Shown: positions 53,426-61,398 of the stretch, one piece after another
Layout: every line of letters starts with the position of its first letter
Numbering within the stretch: the first letter of the stretch is position 1
DNA from: Polaribacter sp. NJDZ03
Lineage (GTDB): Bacteria; Bacteroidota; Bacteroidia; Flavobacteriales; Flavobacteriaceae
Direction: 5' to 3'
NCBI RefSeq assembly: GCF_019263805.1
Contig: NZ_CP079195.1
Coordinates: 2,839,001-2,903,000, forward strand
Length of the DNA: 64,000 nucleotides
Position numbers and translations under genes: made by a program
The notes under the pieces: generated by a model
Database searches by the model: none
Seen by the model: the letters and a program-made list of their open reading frames with translations, nothing else
What the model was told of the DNA's origin: nothing

Positions 53426-53899
53426 TTATTCCCAATCTTTAAAAGGATGTTTACTAATACTAGAATTATAGTATTTTACATCTCCAGTAACTTCTTTGCC
53501 TAACCAACTTGGTTTTGTAAAAGTTTCAGTTTCTGAGTTTAATTCTACTTCTGCAACCGTTAAACCCTGGTTATCTCCATAAAATTCATCAACTTCAAAA
53601 GTATGATTACCTACTTTAACTAAATATCTTGTTTTATCTATAATACTTGGTTCGCATAATAAAAGTAAACTTTCAGCTTCCGTTTTGTCAATTTCTTTTT
53701 CCCATTCAAAACGGGTTGTTCCTGTTGCATTAGATTTTCCTTTAATAGTCATAAAAGCTTTTTCATCAGCAATTCTAACTCTTACAGTTCTATTTTTATC
53801 AGAATTTAAATACCCTTGTTTAATGCTTTTCTGCGCGTAACTATTACTTTTAAAATCGTTGTTTTTTACTAAAAATTTTCTTTCTATTTCTACGCTCAT
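53426..53899 (-). CDS. CYTH domain protein (triphosphate tunnel metalloenzyme)
   Basis: 157 residues with the diagnostic ExExK beginning (MSVEIERKFLVKN) and alternating charged strands (VRVRIADEKAFMTIKG, FEWEKEID, EVDEFYG, VAEVEL). Bacterial members hydrolyse inorganic triphosphate or, rarely, make cAMP. Convergent with the PAQR gene with only five bases between stops. Confidence 0.92.
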   Translation of the reverse strand: MSVEIERKFLVKNNDFKSNSYAQKSIKQGYLNSDKNRTVRVRIADEKAFMTIKGKSNATGTTRFEWEKEIDKTEAESLLLLCEPSIIDKTRYLVKVGNHTFEVDEFYGDNQGLTVAEVELNSETETFTKPSWLGKEVTGDVKYYNSSISKHPFKDWE

Positions 53900-53960
53900 A
53901 AAATCTTTTCATTTTTGTACTAATGTAAGGTGTTTTATCGTTATTGTAACAATAAATAAA

Positions 53961-53968
53961 TATCTTTG
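53961..53968 (+). promoter_or_regulatory. Candidate -7 element of porZ
   Basis: TATCTTTG fits TAnnTTTG and lies 17 bases before the ATG at 53986. A TTG at 53944-53946 is only 14 bases upstream, shorter than the usual spacing. Confidence 0.4.
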
Positions 53969-53985
53969 AGAATCAAAATTTAATA

Positions 53986-56346
53986 ATGAAAAAACTATTA
54001 TTACTATATACATTGCTATTTTCAGTACTTTTTTCTGCGCAAACAGATTATAGTGCTTCTTGGGAAGACTTTTATTCTTACAACAATGTAAAAGATTTTG
54101 TAAAAGTAGATGATGTAATTTATGCTTTATCAGACAATGCTGTTTTTACGTATAATGTGGTTACAAAAGAGATTGAAAAATTGTCTTCCGTACAAGGTTT
54201 GTCTGGAGAAAATACAAGCTCTATTCATTATAATAGTGATTTTAAAAGGCTTGTAATTGGGTATGAGAACGGATTGGTAGAGGTTGTAGATGAGGATGGT
54301 ATCATAACTATTTCATCAGATATTGTTAGTTTTAATCAATCTGGAGAGAAAAGCATCAACGATATTACAGCGTATAATGGCAAATTGTATTTGTCTACCC
54401 CATTTGCTATTGTAGTGTATGATATTGATCGATTAGAGTTTGGAGACACCTATTTTATTGGTGCAGGATCTAGTGCTATAAGAATTAATGCAACTACTAT
54501 TTTAAATAATGTTATTTATGCAGCTACCGAAAACGGAATTTATACGGCAGATATAAACAATACATCTTTAATAGATTTTAATAATTGGAAACAGCAATTT
54601 AACGGCAATAGTTTTAAGAGATTAGTAACGTTTAATAATAGCATATTTGCGATATCTGAAACGAAAATCTATGAAATAGATGGAATGAATTTAAATGAAA
54701 TAAGAGATTTTTCTCAATCTATTACTTCTATTAAAAGCTCAGCCTCTTTTTTGGCGGTTACGCTAAGTAAAAACTCCGTAATTTTTGATACATCTTTAAA
54801 TACTGTTTTTCAATTTAGCACGATACCAGGTTTCAATTTTACCTTAAACAATTCCTTTTTTGAAAATGAGACCATTTTTTTAGCAACCAAAGAATATGGT
54901 ATTTTACAAAAGAATAAAAATAGCATAGATTATATTGAAATCCATCCAGAAGGTCCTGTAGAAAATGATATTTTTTCTATTGCAGCGAATAATAACAATG
55001 TTTGGGTTGTTTATGGAGGTTATACAGATACTTACGGACCTATTGGTAATAGAATAGGCATTGTTAGTCATTTTAACGATGAAGAGGTTGATGGAGCAAA
55101 ATGGAAAAATATAAATTTAAATTCAGCAGCTCCATTTACAGATTTAAATCATGTAACTATAGATCCAAATACAGAAAATAAAGTCTATGTAAGTTCTTTT
55201 GGTGATACGAATATAACTTCTATTAATAATAAGAATGCAACAGGAGGTTTATTAGTGTTAGAAAATGACGAGATAAAAACATTTTATAATCATAATAATA
55301 GTACTTTAGAAGATATTGAACCAGGAGATCCAGTAAGAGTAACGGTAAGAGTTAGTGCTTCTGTCTTCGATTCTCAAGGAAATTTATGGGTTACAAATGT
55401 TTTAGTAGATAATGAGTTACACAAACTTTCTGCAAGTGGCAATTGGACTAGTTTTGATATGAGATCTGTAGAAACTGATGCTAGTAGGGCAGGTTTAAGT
55501 GAAATTGCTATAGATAAAAATAACAGTCTTTGGTATGGCTCAAGAGCAAATGGAGTCTATGTTTTTAATGAAAATGGAAATAGAAAAAAAGCTTTGATTG
55601 CTACACCAAATTTAGGAAACCTTCCGGATGCAAATGTAGAGTCTGTGGCTGTGGATGGTAGCAATAGAGTTTGGATTGGTACGAGATCTGGTTTGGTAAT
55701 GTATAGTAATGCATCAGGTGTTTTTGATGATGCCACACCAAATGCAAATGCAGTAGTTATCAACGGAAACGAGGAGGGTTTTGGAGAAAGGCTTTTGGGA
55801 GATCAAAGGGTTAATAGCATTGTGGTAGATGGCGCAGATAATAAATGGTTTGGTACAGATAATGGAGGTGTAATTTATACCAATCCAAACGGACAAACTA
55901 CTTTAGCCAATTTTAGCATGCAAAATTCGCCATTACCATCTAATAAAATTGTAAAAATAGCGGTAGATGATAGTACAGGGAAAGTTTATTTTGCAACCAA
56001 TAGAGGTCTTGTAGTTTACAATAGTAAAGTGGCGCCTTTTGGCGATGTTATTCCAGCTATTTATGCTTACCCAAACCCTGCGCTAAAAAATCATGAAACG
56101 ATTACTATTGATGGTAGAAACGGTACACATTTACCAAAAGGAACCAATGTAAAAATAATTGATGTTGCTGGTAACTTGGTGCATGAAACGAATGTAGTAG
56201 AAGGGCAGGAGTTACAAGGAGGAAAAGTGGTTTGGAATAAAAAAAATCTTGCAGGTAATGCTGTAGCTTCTGGTATTTATATTGTGTTACTTTCTAATGA
56301 GGATGCAACAGAAACAGCGGTTACTAAAATTGCAATTGTAAATTAA
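53986..56346 (+). CDS. porZ: PorZ-like type IX secretion system component with C-terminal sorting domain
   Basis: 786 residues: signal peptide (to about 20), two stretches of beta-propeller repeats (about 25-330 and 335-705, with SLWYGSRANGVYVFN, NKWFGTDNGGVIY and similar units), and a type A sorting domain at the end (YAYPNPALKNHETI ... VASGIYIVLLSN). PorZ is the attachment-complex protein that supplies anionic LPS to the PorU sortase at the cell surface. It precedes recO by one base, a common flavobacterial order that supports the call. Confidence 0.9.
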   Translation: MKKLLLLYTLLFSVLFSAQTDYSASWEDFYSYNNVKDFVKVDDVIYALSDNAVFTYNVVTKEIEKLSSVQGLSGENTSSIHYNSDFKRLVIGYENGLVEVVDEDGIITISSDIVSFNQSGEKSINDITAYNGKLYLSTPFAIVVYDIDRLEFGDTYFIGAGSSAIRINATTILNNVIYAATENGIYTADINNTSLIDFNNWKQQFNGNSFKRLVTFNNSIFAISETKIYEIDGMNLNEIRDFSQSITSIKSSASFLAVTLSKNSVIFDTSLNTVFQFSTIPGFNFTLNNSFFENETIFLATKEYGILQKNKNSIDYIEIHPEGPVENDIFSIAANNNNVWVVYGGYTDTYGPIGNRIGIVSHFNDEEVDGAKWKNINLNSAAPFTDLNHVTIDPNTENKVYVSSFGDTNITSINNKNATGGLLVLENDEIKTFYNHNNSTLEDIEPGDPVRVTVRVSASVFDSQGNLWVTNVLVDNELHKLSASGNWTSFDMRSVETDASRAGLSEIAIDKNNSLWYGSRANGVYVFNENGNRKKALIATPNLGNLPDANVESVAVDGSNRVWIGTRSGLVMYSNASGVFDDATPNANAVVINGNEEGFGERLLGDQRVNSIVVDGADNKWFGTDNGGVIYTNPNGQTTLANFSMQNSPLPSNKIVKIAVDDSTGKVYFATNRGLVVYNSKVAPFGDVIPAIYAYPNPALKNHETITIDGRNGTHLPKGTNVKIIDVAGNLVHETNVVEGQELQGGKVVWNKKNLAGNAVASGIYIVLLSNEDATETAVTKIAIVN

Positions 56347-56347
56347 A

Positions 56348-57070
56348 ATGGCTGTTGTAACTACTAAAGCAATTGTTTTAAGTTCTCTAAAATTTGGAGA
56401 CTCTAGCTTAATTGTAAAATGCTTTACAGAAGAAGAAGGTGTAAAATCTTATTTAATTAGAGGTATTTTAAAAGCTAAAAAAGGAGGTATAAAGGCCGCT
56501 TATTTTCAGCCTTTAACACAATTAACAATTGTTGCAAGCCATAACAATAAAGGGACTTTAAATTCTATTAAAGAGGTTCAGGTTTCATATCCTTACCAAA
56601 CTATTTATAGAGACATTGTTAAACAATCTGTAGTTTTATTTTTATCTGAAGTGCTCTCTTATGCTATAAAAGAAGAAGAAAAAAATGAAGGCCTTTACGA
56701 GTATTTAGAATCGGGACTTATTTGGTTAGATTTACATGATAAAATTGCCAATTTTCACTTATTGTTTTTACTAAATTTAACCCGTTTTTTAGGTTTTTAT
56801 CCAGATTTATCTGATGAAGACAAATATGGTTTTGATTTAGGTGAAGGCATGTTTTCTGATTTAATCTCTCAAAAAAACATTATTTCAGGCAACTATTATT
56901 ACCAGTTTAAAAAATTGTTAGGCATAACTTTTGACGAAATAGAAAATGTATCTTTTAGCAAACAAGAGAGACAGATTGTTTTAAAAATTATAATTCACTA
57001 TTTCGAATTGCATTTAGATGGATTTCGAAAGCCAAAATCATTACAAATTTTAGAAACCGTTTTTAGTTGA
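56348..57070 (+). CDS. recO: DNA repair protein RecO
   Basis: 240 residues with the RecO OB-fold start (TTKAIVLSSLKFGDSSLIVKC split over residues 5-25, YLIRGILKAKKGG) and a helical C-terminal region (FHLLFLLNLTRFLGFYPDL). It loads RecA on SSB-coated DNA with RecR. No zinc-binding cysteine set is visible. One base follows the porZ stop. Confidence 0.93.
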   Translation: MAVVTTKAIVLSSLKFGDSSLIVKCFTEEEGVKSYLIRGILKAKKGGIKAAYFQPLTQLTIVASHNNKGTLNSIKEVQVSYPYQTIYRDIVKQSVVLFLSEVLSYAIKEEEKNEGLYEYLESGLIWLDLHDKIANFHLLFLLNLTRFLGFYPDLSDEDKYGFDLGEGMFSDLISQKNIISGNYYYQFKKLLGITFDEIENVSFSKQERQIVLKIIIHYFELHLDGFRKPKSLQILETVFS

Positions 57071-57171
57071 TACATCAAAAATACCGACTGTAAAAGACTT
57101 AAGACCGCTTTGCTAAAAGACGCAAGAAACAAGACTTTGGCTATTGATTGTTTTTTAGTTTGAAAAAAAAT

Positions 57172-57525
57172 TTAATTTTTCTTCTTTTTACCTTCTTCAG
57201 TAAAATTATCGTTTAATGCTCTTTCTGTTTTTATAACACTAACTAAAATAGATAATAGCACTAAAACCATTGGTTGCCAAGTTAATTCTATAGTAGCAAA
57301 GTTTACAAGAGCTAAAGCACCTAAAAAAGAAATACCAGAGTAAATTAAAAAACTTTTATTAAAATTAGCATTTGCAAAATCCCATATTTCTTGATTTAGC
57401 ATTGCTTTTGGTGTTTTGTAGCCATAAATTCCATTTACTTTTTTGGGAGGGAATTTCCAAAAAAGAATACTGATTAAAAATAATAAACCGTTTGTGGTAA
57501 GTATATATATGAAAGTTTCACTCAT
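57172..57525 (-). CDS. SdpI-family small membrane protein
   Basis: 117 residues with three or four membrane helices and the SdpI signature NGIYGYKTPKAMLNQEIWDFAN. SdpI of Bacillus gives immunity to the SdpC toxin, but most homologues are uncharacterised. A hexanucleotide microsatellite fills most of the 76 bases between its ATG and the stop of the upstream thioesterase gene. Confidence 0.88.
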   Translation of the reverse strand: MSETFIYILTTNGLLFLISILFWKFPPKKVNGIYGYKTPKAMLNQEIWDFANANFNKSFLIYSGISFLGALALVNFATIELTWQPMVLVLLSILVSVIKTERALNDNFTEEGKKKKN

Positions 57526-57544
57526 AATTCTATTTTTTTAATTT

Positions 57545-57601
57545 TGCTACTGCTACTGCTACTGCTACTGCTACTGCTACTGCTACTGCTACTGCTACTG
57601 C
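57545..57601. repeat. Hexanucleotide microsatellite (TGCTAC)9.5
   Basis: TGCTAC repeats nine full times plus half a unit without a single mismatch. On the minus strand it begins directly after the TAG stop of the thioesterase gene and ends 19 bases before the sdpI-like ATG. It is the only perfect short tandem repeat of this length seen in the window. Confidence 0.97.
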
Positions 57602-58468
57602 CTACTTTTTAATAGGTCTTAATAATCCTTCTTGTGCTACAGAGGCAATTAATTTACCGTCTCTTGTAAAAATATTTCCTTTAGACAAACCTTTAGCCCC
57701 AAAAGCATTTGGAGATTCTACGGAATACAACATCCAATCATCAAAATCGAAATCTCTAAAAAACCACATAGAATGATCTAAACTTGCGGTTTGAGTATTT
57801 CCAAAATTGTAGTTGCTTGCATTCGGGTTAAAAGCTGCATTTAATATGTTATAATCAGAAATATAGGCAAGAATTTCTTGTTTTGTTCTAAAATTCATTT
57901 CTTGCTTTTCACCTTTTAAACGAAACCAAACCTGTTCTGTTGGTGGTAAATTTTCTGGTTGTAGTGGGTTTGGTATTCTTACCGGCTTAAATTCTATGGG
58001 TCTTTCTATGCTTAAAAAGTATTTCATAGATTTTGGTAAAAAATCACCAAATTTCTCTAACATATCATCCCAACTCAATAATTTTTCAGGTTGCTTTATA
58101 GCCACATCAAACGTTGCTTGATGCTCAAAACCATCTTCTTTTTTATGAAATGAAGCTGCTAAAATAAAAATAGTTTTTTCATTTTGGCTAGCAGTAACTC
58201 TTCTTGTAGAAAAACTACCTCCATTTCTTACTTCTGCTACATGGTAATTAATAGGAATCGTTAAATCTCCGGCTTCTAAAAAATAAGAGTGTAAAGAGTG
58301 CAAAAAACGATCTTCTGGTATGGTTTTATAAGCAGCATTTACTGCTTGTGCTATTACTTGTCCGCCAAAAACATTAGGACTTCCAATGGTAACGCTATTT
58401 CCGCGAAAATTATGATTGTCTAAATTTTCTAAATCTAAAAGTGATATTAATTCTTTAGTGTTTTTCAT
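57602..58468 (-). CDS. tesB: Acyl-CoA thioesterase II (TesB-like)
   Basis: 288 residues, two hotdog domains: RGNSVTIGSPNVFGGQVIAQ and LHSLHSYFLEAGDLTIPI in the first; TASLDHSMWFFRDFDFDDW with the catalytic Asp and LYSVESPNAFGAKGLSKGN in the second. It hydrolyses acyl-CoA. Its start overlaps the end of the upstream GNAT gene by 14 bases. Confidence 0.94.
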   Translation of the reverse strand: MKNTKELISLLDLENLDNHNFRGNSVTIGSPNVFGGQVIAQAVNAAYKTIPEDRFLHSLHSYFLEAGDLTIPINYHVAEVRNGGSFSTRRVTASQNEKTIFILAASFHKKEDGFEHQATFDVAIKQPEKLLSWDDMLEKFGDFLPKSMKYFLSIERPIEFKPVRIPNPLQPENLPPTEQVWFRLKGEKQEMNFRTKQEILAYISDYNILNAAFNPNASNYNFGNTQTASLDHSMWFFRDFDFDDWMLYSVESPNAFGAKGLSKGNIFTRDGKLIASVAQEGLLRPIKK

Positions 58469-59645
58469 GCTTGGGTTCTAAAGTTTTAAAAGGAAATTTT
58501 TGTTGAAATAGAGTTGGTAGAACTCTTTGCAAAAATAACTTTAAAATTTTGTTTTTAATCGTTTTTTGATGACGAAGATACATGGTTAAATCTTGGGGTA
58601 CTGCACCAACAGAACTTTTTATCTCGCTAGCAGTTCTGCCAAAATTTAAAATTTTTAGTTTTTTATTAATGGCAATTTCTATATAATCATAGAGCATTCT
58701 TTGGTAAATAGCGTATTCTCTATTTAATTGATAATCGATACCTACAAAGTGTGCGTCTAATGCTTGTTTATTAACAACTCCAGAAATAAAACCAACAATT
58801 TTATCATCTAAATAATAAGATCTTAAAATGTAAGTATCACCAAATTTTTCTTTTAAATTTTTATAAGTTTCTAAATTGAAAACGCCTAAATTAAAACCAG
58901 AATTTAACGCAACTTTTTTATAAAGAGCAGTTATTTTTGGTAAAATATCATCTATGTTTTCTAAAGTAACTTCTTTAATTTCTATTTTAGAGCTCTGCTT
59001 AAAAGCTTTTTTTGCTTTTACTCTAAACTTCGTTTTCATGGCAGCCAAATAATCATCAAAATTTTGCCAATTTTCATGTAATTGAAGCTTCATATTGGGT
59101 TCAACAGAAAATGGATGGTAACCAAAATCTTTTAAAATATTAGTAATAAACAAAGATTCGTTTGCAAAATCTTTTACAAGAAATGCATCAATCTGTTTTT
59201 TTAGCTTTTTATCAGCATTCACAAAGTAATTGATGCTTTCTGCCAATTCTTTTATAATGGCTTTTTTATCTTGATTTTCCTTTATAAAAACGCCATGTTC
59301 TCCGCTAACAAAAGTGTTTCCACAAACAAATAATTTTAAAGGTTTTTTATCAGGAAATACATGTAGTTTTCTTCCAATATTTTTTAAAGTTTCAAAATCG
59401 TTTTTAATAGAATTTAATTCAAAATTAATTATTTTCAAACTTGCAAAAGCAGTAGGTTGATTCTCTTTATCAACCAAAATAATATAAATAAAAGTTATTT
59501 CTGGGTGATTTTTTTCTAATGATGCTAAAAATTCTGGGTGAAAATAAATATTTTCGGTACAACCTAAAGCCTTCCAAGTTTTGGAAGGAATTTCATCTAT
59601 AGAAGAGAAAAATTTTGCGGTATTTTTGGTAGTACTGCAAATCAA
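58455..59645 (-). CDS. GNAT/FemAB-like acyltransferase
   Basis: 396 residues. The C-terminal half has the GNAT features seen in peptidoglycan-bridge-type transferases (YYLDDKIVGFISGVV, DAHFVGIDYQLNREYAIYQRMLYD, LNFGRTASEIKSSVGA). The N-terminal half (residues 1-170) is less conserved. It overlaps tesB by 14 bases and presumably shares its transcript. Substrate unknown. Confidence 0.75.
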   Translation of the reverse strand: MICSTTKNTAKFFSSIDEIPSKTWKALGCTENIYFHPEFLASLEKNHPEITFIYIILVDKENQPTAFASLKIINFELNSIKNDFETLKNIGRKLHVFPDKKPLKLFVCGNTFVSGEHGVFIKENQDKKAIIKELAESINYFVNADKKLKKQIDAFLVKDFANESLFITNILKDFGYHPFSVEPNMKLQLHENWQNFDDYLAAMKTKFRVKAKKAFKQSSKIEIKEVTLENIDDILPKITALYKKVALNSGFNLGVFNLETYKNLKEKFGDTYILRSYYLDDKIVGFISGVVNKQALDAHFVGIDYQLNREYAIYQRMLYDYIEIAINKKLKILNFGRTASEIKSSVGAVPQDLTMYLRHQKTIKNKILKLFLQRVLPTLFQQKFPFKTLEPKHEKH

Positions 59646-60281
59646 ATTAATTCATATGGTATTTTAAATTTCTATGCAAAGTTCCGTTTTCTTTGGTAAT
59701 AATAGGTCTTTTTATAAGTCAAATTTTATTGCTTCTAATTTCAATAGCTTTTATGTATTATTAGTGTCTGCAGTTTTTTTATAAAAAAAAAGGTCTTTAT
59801 AAGCCTAACTTTTATTTTCTATAATTAATAGCTTTAGAAAAGAATGTTCTAATTAATTCTTTTTGTGGCGAGTAATCAGTCGTAATAAGGGTATGGCTTC
59901 TTACGTATTGTTGTCTAAATTTTATACGAGTCTAAAATGGAGTATCATTTATTATTGGTGTAATTTTTTAATAGATAATTGTTATTGGCAGTAACATTAA
60001 TAAAAACAGTGTGTCTAGTCTTATTTTATTAAAAAGGTATTTCTTTTTGATTTTTAAAATTGATGAAACTCTAAAATTAGACGATACTTAGATTTGTTCG
60101 TTTAGTATATAACGTTAAAATAAAAAGAACTTCATTAAATTTTAACTCAACAATTAACCAATTATAACATTTCTTTAACATTCTTGATTCTAAACTATTT
60201 AATGTTCTGAGCGTCTTAGAACTATATTTGCCAAATACCATTTTTTTAAAAGCATAAAATTTAAAGTACAACTAACTAATT
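59646..60281. other. Gene-free stretch with an imperfect direct repeat
   Basis: No gene is supported; a 64-codon frame on the minus strand at the right end overlaps the probable promoter region and is not believed. Two related segments, about 59704-59752 and 59791-59837, both run AGGTCTTT-TATAAG ... AATAGCTTT and look like an old duplication. Confidence 0.5.
60223..60230 (+). promoter_or_regulatory. Candidate -7 element of the RND operon
   Basis: TATATTTG fits TAnnTTTG exactly, 51 bases before the start codon at 60282; no TTG at the proper distance. ATTCTAAA (60187-60194) and CTTAGAAC (60215-60222) nearby form a loose inverted pair. Confidence 0.45.
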
Positions 60282-61394
60282 ATGAGAAAGATTATTCTAG
60301 CTATTCTAGGAGTTTTAACAATTGTAGGTGCTATCTTATTAGGTAATTACCTTATTGATAAAAACCAAAAACCAAAGCCAATATTTAAAAGACAGCTAAA
60401 AACAGTTTTTGTAGAAAATGTAAATAATAAAAATATTCCTATTATTTTAACTGCAAGCGGAAACTTAATTGCAAAGAATAAAATAGAAATCTACTCTGAA
60501 GTTTCTGGAGTTTTAAAATCTGCTAATAAATTATTTAAGGCGGGTACAAATTATAACCGTGGCGAAACTTTATTAAGTATTAATAGTGATGAGTTTTACG
60601 CTAGTTTACAATCTCAAAAAAGCAGTTTAAACAACTTAATTACTGCTATTTTACCAGATTTACGTTTAGATTATCCGGTTGAATTTAAGAAGTGGGAAAA
60701 TTATTTACAAGGTTTTGATATGAATAAATCAACACCAAAATTACCAAAATTTTCATCAGATAAAGAAAAGTACTTTATTTCTGGAAGAGGAATTTTAACG
60801 GCATATTATAATGTTAAAAACCTAGAAGTACGTTTGTCTAAACATCAAATTAGAGCTCCTTTTTCTGGTATCTTAACAGAAGCTTTAGTTAGCCCTGGAA
60901 CTTTGGTTAGAGTGGGTCAGAAATTAGGAGAATTTATAGATCCTAAAATATATGAAATGGAAGTTTCTGTAAATTCAGCATATGCAGACTTATTAAAACT
61001 TGGTAATTCTGTTGACTTATCTAATTTAGAAAAAACAAAAAAATACACAGGAAAAGTGGTTCGTGTTAACGGAAAAGTAGACCAAGTAACACAAACTATA
61101 AAAGCATATGTAGATGTAATACATACCGATTTAAAAGAAGGTATGTTTTTAGAAGCAGACTTAGTTGCCAAATCTGAAACAGATGCTATTGAAATTTCTA
61201 GAAAATTATTAGTAGATAACCAATCTGTTTATACAGTTAAAAATGACAGTATTTTAACGTTAACTAATATTCAACCAGTTTATTTTGGCAGTGAAAAAGT
61301 GGTGATTAAAGGGTTGGAAAATAATCAAAAAATATTAACACAAATACTGCCAGGTGCTTTTGATGGTATGATTGTAAAAATTAATAAACAGTAA
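60282..61394 (+). CDS. RND efflux periplasmic adaptor (membrane fusion protein)
   Basis: 370 residues: an N-terminal anchor helix (IILAILGVLTIVGAILLGNYL, written in parts), a split biotinyl-lipoyl domain (EIYSEVSGVLKSANKLFKAG and IRAPFSGILTEALVSPGTLV), and a beta-barrel part. The hairpin is short. It links the inner-membrane RND pump, encoded four bases downstream, to an outer-membrane channel not seen here. Confidence 0.92.
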   Translation: MRKIILAILGVLTIVGAILLGNYLIDKNQKPKPIFKRQLKTVFVENVNNKNIPIILTASGNLIAKNKIEIYSEVSGVLKSANKLFKAGTNYNRGETLLSINSDEFYASLQSQKSSLNNLITAILPDLRLDYPVEFKKWENYLQGFDMNKSTPKLPKFSSDKEKYFISGRGILTAYYNVKNLEVRLSKHQIRAPFSGILTEALVSPGTLVRVGQKLGEFIDPKIYEMEVSVNSAYADLLKLGNSVDLSNLEKTKKYTGKVVRVNGKVDQVTQTIKAYVDVIHTDLKEGMFLEADLVAKSETDAIEISRKLLVDNQSVYTVKNDSILTLTNIQPVYFGSEKVVIKGLENNQKILTQILPGAFDGMIVKINKQ

Positions 61395-61398
61395 TTAG

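Noticed and set aside
57545..57601. Possible CRISPR-like array
   Set aside because: Units are 6 bases with no spacers; it is a microsatellite.
60077..60271. 64-codon minus-strand frame before the RND operon
   Set aside because: It covers the candidate promoter of the operon and its composition is not protein-like.
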